Shown here: piece by piece, positions 6,784-10,330 of the stretch
Layout of the letters: each line of letters begins with the position of its first letter
How positions within the stretch are numbered: the stretch's first letter is position 1
Source: Verrucomicrobiales bacterium
Lineage (GTDB): Bacteria > Verrucomicrobiota > Verrucomicrobiia > Verrucomicrobiales > DEV007
Reading direction: 5' to 3'
DNA: 10,330 bases
Assembly (NCBI GenBank): GCA_002708885.1
Contig: PAPL01000019.1
Coordinates: 9,625 to 19,954 of the forward strand
Translations under genes and position numbers: made by a program
The notes under the pieces: generated by a model
Database searches by the model: none
What the model saw: only the letters and a program-made list of their open reading frames with translations
Told to the model about the DNA's origin: nothing

Positions 6784-7346
6784 TTAGCATTCTCTTCTGA
6801 GGAAGGATCTTTTTCCGAGGGTGGGTTTTCGTTGTTTCCAAGCCATCCTGAAACTTCTTCTTGTATTTCGTCAAGTTCTCTGAGGTTTAGAAGTGGATCT
6901 CGTACAATGAAGACTTCGCCGCTTTTATAGTGTTCGTAAAAAAGCATTTTCGAATTGGCGTCTTCTTTTATATCTACCGGTTTTAATATTCTTTTTCGTT
7001 CGAGCATTGCTGCCAGTATATATCTGGCATTCTCGCTTTTTTCTTCATTTTCATCAATCAGCCTCCGTAGCATTGTTTCTGCTCCCTCTTTCTCAACAAT
7101 TTCTTTTGTCTGGACCGGAGCCTCTTCTTCGAATTTTGTACGCCAAAATGAAAATAGGCCCTTCTTATCCGCTTCTGTGAGAAGTTCATCCCAGGCTTTT
7201 ATGCTGAAATCTAGTCTTGAGTAATCTTCGCTTTCATCATCTTTGAAAATTGCCGTATAGAAAGTTTGACCATCTTTGAATGATTCTTTTGTCTTACTAC
7301 ACTCATTTGAGCGAGGGCGAATATTCCATGATTCGTTAAATGCCAT
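6780..7346 (-). CDS. Conserved acidic protein of unknown function
   Basis: This 188-residue soluble protein has no signal peptide or membrane segment. The N-terminal part has spaced aromatic and polar residues: W7, R10-R12, C16, F23-x-D-G-Q-x-F-Y-T (23-31), S43-R-L-D-F (43-47), W52 and SFWR (66-69). A charged helical middle follows with the pattern AETMLRRLIDEN (89-100) and ARYILAAMLERKRILKPV (107-124). Then comes a beta-like YEHYKSGEVFIVRDP (137-151). The tail (from about 171) is low-complexity, rich in N, P, S, E and D, and likely disordered. I associate this pattern with uncharacterised proteins of Verrucomicrobiota and Planctomycetota, from memory only. The single cysteine may be a remnant of a zinc site in relatives; this is speculative. 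It lies 28 bp downstream of the lptF/G-like gene and is probably co-transcribed. No function is assigned. Confidence 0.8.
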   Translation of the reverse strand: MAFNESWNIRPRSNECSKTKESFKDGQTFYTAIFKDDESEDYSRLDFSIKAWDELLTEADKKGLFSFWRTKFEEEAPVQTKEIVEKEGAETMLRRLIDENEEKSENARYILAAMLERKRILKPVDIKEDANSKMLFYEHYKSGEVFIVRDPLLNLRELDEIQEEVSGWLGNNENPPSEKDPSSEENAN

Positions 7347-7374
7347 AACGTGTTTTTAATGTTGTGTTTTGGTC

Positions 7375-8820
7375 TTAGGATGTGGCTCGGCCTGTTGTTC
7401 GTTTTTGTCGGCGATTTAATAATCGCCCATAGATTTTTTTCAAATGATTTGTAATGGAGAGTATTGAAAGTTGGTTGTTATTTTGCCGCGACATTAATAA
7501 AATTATTCCAATGAAACCAATTATTACGTTTGTTGACCAGGCCCCAATCAGGGGTGGTAATTTCATTCCCTGAGCAAGGGCTAGAAAAAGATTAGTTAAG
7601 AGTAGCATTAGGAAGAAGATTATCATTGCCGCGGTAGCGCTACTTGTTAGGTTTTGCCTAGAACCAACTATCCCGAGTGGCGATGCAATTAGCGTTATAA
7701 CTAAACAGCTTAAGGGCAGAGCCCATCTATAGTGCCAGTGAGTTTTAAAAGCAGCTAAATTCTTAGCGGATTTTTCTGAATCGTTTTTTAAATGGAATGT
7801 AAGACCTGGAATGCCTAGTGCTTCGGGGCTCAGATTCCCACTGTAAATTTCCCATGGAGTTTCATTCCAGTCACGAATGATGAGGTCTTGAAATTTTTGT
7901 TGAGTAATATTCTCACTGTTTTTATTAAATTTGATAATTGCACCATCCATTAATTGCCATGAACCGTCTGTATGGTTCCACTGTGCTTGTGCTGCATAAT
8001 GCGATTTAATTAGTTTTCCATTTTTATCTGATTGGTATATTTCAACATTTCTAAGTTTTGAAGAGGCAAGGTTAGGAGGCATTGAACCAATGAACCAAGT
8101 GCGATGGTTCTCTCCGTTCCTGTAAAGTCGTGAATTGAGTTTATATTGTTTGTTTTGAGCAGAGGCGGTGACTCCATCAAATGACATTAAAACGTTTTCT
8201 TTGTGGGCTTCTGATTCTGGAGCCCATTCGTAATTCAGTGCTAATGAGACTAAAGAACAGTAAAGACCTATAAAAAAAATTGGAGTAAGTATTTTATTAA
8301 GACTGAGACCAGAACTGATCATCGAGACAATTTCATTATTTTTAGATAGTTTTCCTAAGGAGTATATAGTTGATAAGAGAAGTGTTATGGGTAGGATTGT
8401 CACAATGATTTGCGGCATTTGAACAAGATAGAATTTTGTTATGCCGAGTAATGAGGCGCCAGCTTTGGCAAGGTCTGGTCCATTGTCACTTAAATCGATT
8501 ATCAGCCATATAGCTATAAATCCTCCCAGACTGTAGCTGAATGGGGTAATAATTTGTCGAATAATATATTTTGTGAAGAGCTTGGAGCGGGAATAAATTA
8601 GCACCAAGAGAGAGGGGCTTAAAATTAATGAACCCGTTAGGATTTGTCTGATTAGCGTATTTTTTCCTGATTGATCAACGCTTGAGGATTGAAGCAGAGG
8701 GGATCCATTTTCTGCAATTTCGAACCTCAGCCAAAGCCAGAACATGACCAAGCAAACAATTGAAGTGATTGCTAATGGAATGATGATTTTAATATAATCT
8801 TTCTGTGAGTTTATGTGCAT
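7375..8820 (-). CDS. LptF/LptG (YjgP/YjgQ) family permease with N-terminal extension
   Basis: LptF and LptG are the inner-membrane subunits of the ABC transporter (with LptB) that extracts lipopolysaccharide towards the outer membrane. The family core starts near residue 80: LFTKYIIRQI, a membrane helix (about 90-110), helices at about 130-155 and 179-197 flanking the signature SKNNEIVSMISSGLS (159-173), a periplasmic beta-jellyroll (about 200-365), then three helices (about 366-384, 397-417, 425-443) with IASPLGIVGSR (378-388). The family usually has six helices in 350-400 residues. This protein has 481 and two additional predicted N-terminal helices (about 11-31 and 59-77). A shorter start at TTG or GTG codons (residues 72-73) would give a normal ~409-residue protein, but the upstream sequence looks like real membrane protein. 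A basic cytoplasmic tail ends the protein. LptF versus LptG cannot be decided. It lies 75 bp downstream of apbE. Confidence 0.88.
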   Translation of the reverse strand: MHINSQKDYIKIIIPLAITSIVCLVMFWLWLRFEIAENGSPLLQSSSVDQSGKNTLIRQILTGSLILSPSLLVLIYSRSKLFTKYIIRQIITPFSYSLGGFIAIWLIIDLSDNGPDLAKAGASLLGITKFYLVQMPQIIVTILPITLLLSTIYSLGKLSKNNEIVSMISSGLSLNKILTPIFFIGLYCSLVSLALNYEWAPESEAHKENVLMSFDGVTASAQNKQYKLNSRLYRNGENHRTWFIGSMPPNLASSKLRNVEIYQSDKNGKLIKSHYAAQAQWNHTDGSWQLMDGAIIKFNKNSENITQQKFQDLIIRDWNETPWEIYSGNLSPEALGIPGLTFHLKNDSEKSAKNLAAFKTHWHYRWALPLSCLVITLIASPLGIVGSRQNLTSSATAAMIIFFLMLLLTNLFLALAQGMKLPPLIGAWSTNVIIGFIGIILLMSRQNNNQLSILSITNHLKKIYGRLLNRRQKRTTGRATS

Positions 8821-8895
8821 GAACTTAGCGATGAAATGAATAGGACATCAGGATGCTTTGTTATAGATCAGCTATTGTTTCATTAAACTTTGGTA

Positions 8896-9750
8896 TTAAA
8901 TGGAAGGTAAGATGGCCTCTATTTCTTCATGTTTCGCGCATAAATTCTGAATTTCTTTTGGTGTCATAACAAGGAACGCGGTTGAAAGGGCATCTGCCAG
9001 TGCAGCGTAAGGAGCTAAAGCCCAAGCGTTGCATTTTTTCATAGGTACTCGACAATGTTTTCTCGGATCAATGATATGTTCGCCTCTTTCGCTAAAGCCT
9101 GATCCGCTCAGTGAATTGTTATTTAATATAATTTCAGGGGAATTTGGTTCGCCTAGCCCGCCAAACCATCCATTACCATCTGGGCCATCTCCGAACGCTA
9201 GTAAAGTGCTTCCGCCTGCATCTAGCAATGCGTTATCGATCCCGCTTTCTTTTAAAATTAAAGCCATTTGATCTAATGCATACCCCTTGCCTATTCCTCC
9301 TAGATCCAGCCAGAGATCATCACATAATACGGTGGCTGTTAAGGATTCATGGTCGAGTTTTATTTTGTCAATTCCGATGGCCTCAATTGCTTTTGTTAGC
9401 TCTTTCTTGGATGGGTTTCGTGCACTGTGATCAGGGTTGGTTAGGACGGCAATTAATGGGCCGATAGTGATATCAAAAGCTCCGTCAGTGGCAGTATGAA
9501 TATCCTTTGCTAGTTGTATGCAATCTAGAGTAGCAATTCCTATGGGCGTGCTTTCTCCTTTTTGTAAATGATTTAATCTTGATATGTCACTATTTCTTCT
9601 GAATCGGCTAAGTTCCGCTTCAAGAGGTTCGAGGTCTCTAAGCGCTGCTGACGCGGACGCCATGGCTTTAGCTTCATTGGTTCCAGTCACATATATTTGG
9701 AACTCAGTTGCCATTGCGTGAGATCCGATTCTGTGTACACCTTCAAGCAT
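8896..9750 (-). CDS. apbE: FAD:protein FMN transferase (ApbE family), no signal peptide
   Basis: ApbE-family enzymes use FAD to attach FMN to a Thr or Ser in target proteins such as NqrB/NqrC, RnfG/RnfD and related redox proteins. The 284 residues show the family blocks in order: HAMATEFQIYV (11-21), LSRFRRNSDISRLN (47-60), DGAFDITIGPL (89-99), DLGGIGKGYALDQM (149-162), LLDAGGST (175-182), HIIDPR (225-230) and LADALSTAFLVM (251-262). Asp253 and Thr257 match the usual Mg-binding pair. Most characterised bacterial ApbE proteins are exported lipoproteins; this one opens directly into the domain with no signal peptide or lipobox, so it is likely cytoplasmic. The ATG at 9750 is only 5 bp after the stop of the upstream glycosyltransferase-like gene, which leaves little room for a longer form without overlap. 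No target flavoprotein is visible in the window. Confidence 0.93.
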   Translation of the reverse strand: MLEGVHRIGSHAMATEFQIYVTGTNEAKAMASASAALRDLEPLEAELSRFRRNSDISRLNHLQKGESTPIGIATLDCIQLAKDIHTATDGAFDITIGPLIAVLTNPDHSARNPSKKELTKAIEAIGIDKIKLDHESLTATVLCDDLWLDLGGIGKGYALDQMALILKESGIDNALLDAGGSTLLAFGDGPDGNGWFGGLGEPNSPEIILNNNSLSGSGFSERGEHIIDPRKHCRVPMKKCNAWALAPYAALADALSTAFLVMTPKEIQNLCAKHEEIEAILPSI

Positions 9751-9755
9751 AAGTT

Positions 9756-10330
9756 TTACTTGGACCGTCGATTGACCATTTCAAAAAATAGTTCTTTTTC
9801 TATATAAATATGGAGCATTACGTTGTCTCGTAGATTCATCAGATCGGGCCCGATGTAACGATCGCCTATAATGCTTGTGACCTGATCATCATAAGTTGAA
9901 TCTGAGATAATGACATCTGATCTTGTTTCTTTAGTTACGTTCTGGTGATACCCGCTCTTGGAGATTTTTCTGAAGTAATAAGGCAGGGGCCAGCCAAATT
10001 CGGGATGGTAGACAGAGACAGATAAATCACCCTTAATTCCCTGCAGTTCATTTACTGTTTTGACTAGCTTGTTGACTAAGCTTGGGGATGTATGGGAATA
10101 GACGTAAGGGTTTCGATCCGCATTTGCAGGAAATTTAAAGTTGGCAATACGATTCTGCTTATAGAGCAAGAAGGAAGAATATATGAATAATAACAAAAGT
10201 GATCCCTTTATGGAGAAATTGACAATTTTTGATTTATTTTCAATTTTCCAAAGCGCATTAAAGCCAATTCCTGCAACGATTGTGGCTCCATGAAGGAATG
10301 GAAGAATAGACCACGGGGTTTTGTAATTAA
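9756..10330 (-). CDS. Agl23/TIGR03663-like membrane glycosyltransferase, C-terminal part
   Basis: The reading frame stays open to the right edge of the window, so this is the last ~191 residues of a longer protein. A TTG at 10196 is only an internal leucine codon. The visible part starts Y-K-T-P-W-S-I-L-P-F-L-H-G and enters a membrane helix, then a basic linker, a second helix (LLLFIYSSFLLY), and a soluble C-terminal domain with ADRNPYVYSHTS, a WPLPYYFRK motif and an acidic D-V-I-I-S-D segment. YKTPW, NPYVY-HT and WPLPYY strongly recall the Agl23/TIGR03663 family, polytopic PMT/ArnT-like glycosyltransferases described as flippase-associated in archaea and also found in Planctomycetota and Verrucomicrobiota. 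The likely role is sugar transfer from a lipid carrier at the cell envelope. That family call comes from remembered motifs and rests only on the C-terminus. apbE follows after 5 bp. Confidence 0.7.
   Translation of the reverse strand, partial: NYKTPWSILPFLHGATIVAGIGFNALWKIENKSKIVNFSIKGSLLLLFIYSSFLLYKQNRIANFKFPANADRNPYVYSHTSPSLVNKLVKTVNELQGIKGDLSVSVYHPEFGWPLPYYFRKISKSGYHQNVTKETRSDVIISDSTYDDQVTSIIGDRYIGPDLMNLRDNVMLHIYIEKELFFEMVNRRSK

Noticed and set aside
9144..9467. 107-codon open frame antisense to apbE
   Set aside because: Lies wholly within conserved apbE; its translation has no recognisable domain and is rich in Arg, Leu and His as expected of an antisense shadow.
9756..10196. Gene starting at TTG 10196
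   Set aside because: The frame remains open to the window edge and the upstream residues (including Y-K-T-P-W) belong to the same family, so the gene is partial and this is not its start.

Overview
The window looks like ordinary chromosomal DNA from a Gram-negative bacterium of low G+C content (about 40% by eye). An LptF/LptG-family lipopolysaccharide-export permease implies an outer membrane. Three features fit a marine Verrucomicrobiota lineage such as Opitutae/Puniceicoccales: a ~400-residue signal peptidase I with an N-terminal coiled coil and a large insert, an Agl23/TIGR03663-like glycosyltransferase, and a small uncharacterised protein of a type I associate with Verrucomicrobiota and Planctomycetota. 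That placement is inferred from protein character and is not proven. No phage, transposon, CRISPR array, tRNA or rRNA was seen.

Layout from left to right. A small Dabb-domain protein (minus) sits back to back with ispE (plus), an isoprenoid-precursor kinase. ispE converges with pdxH (minus), the pyridoxal-phosphate salvage oxidase. pdxH diverges from a plus-strand run that fills the middle: hpt (purine salvage), a MoaD/ThiS-like sulfur carrier, lepA (translational GTPase), lepB (signal peptidase I), and a squalene/phytoene synthase. A strong stem-loop separates the moaD-like gene from lepA, and two nested palindromes separate lepB from the synthase.

The right third is a minus-strand series. 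It begins off the right edge with the C-terminal part of an Agl23/TIGR03663-like membrane glycosyltransferase, followed 5 bp later by a cytoplasmic-looking ApbE (flavin transferase), then an LptF/LptG permease with two additional N-terminal membrane helices, then a 188-residue acidic protein of unknown function. That last gene overlaps the 3' end of the synthase gene by 4 bp.

Functionally the window mixes isoprenoid synthesis (IspE makes precursors, the synthase condenses C15 or C20 units), cofactor and nucleotide salvage (PdxH, HPRT), translation and export (LepA, LepB), and cell-envelope work (LptF/G, the glycosyltransferase, ApbE). I see no clearly new multi-gene system. The points most worth checking are the extended LptF/G protein, the Agl23-like/ApbE pairing, the orphan MoaD, the palindromes before the synthase, the moaD-lepA stem-loop, and the near absence of Shine-Dalgarno sequences across all starts.
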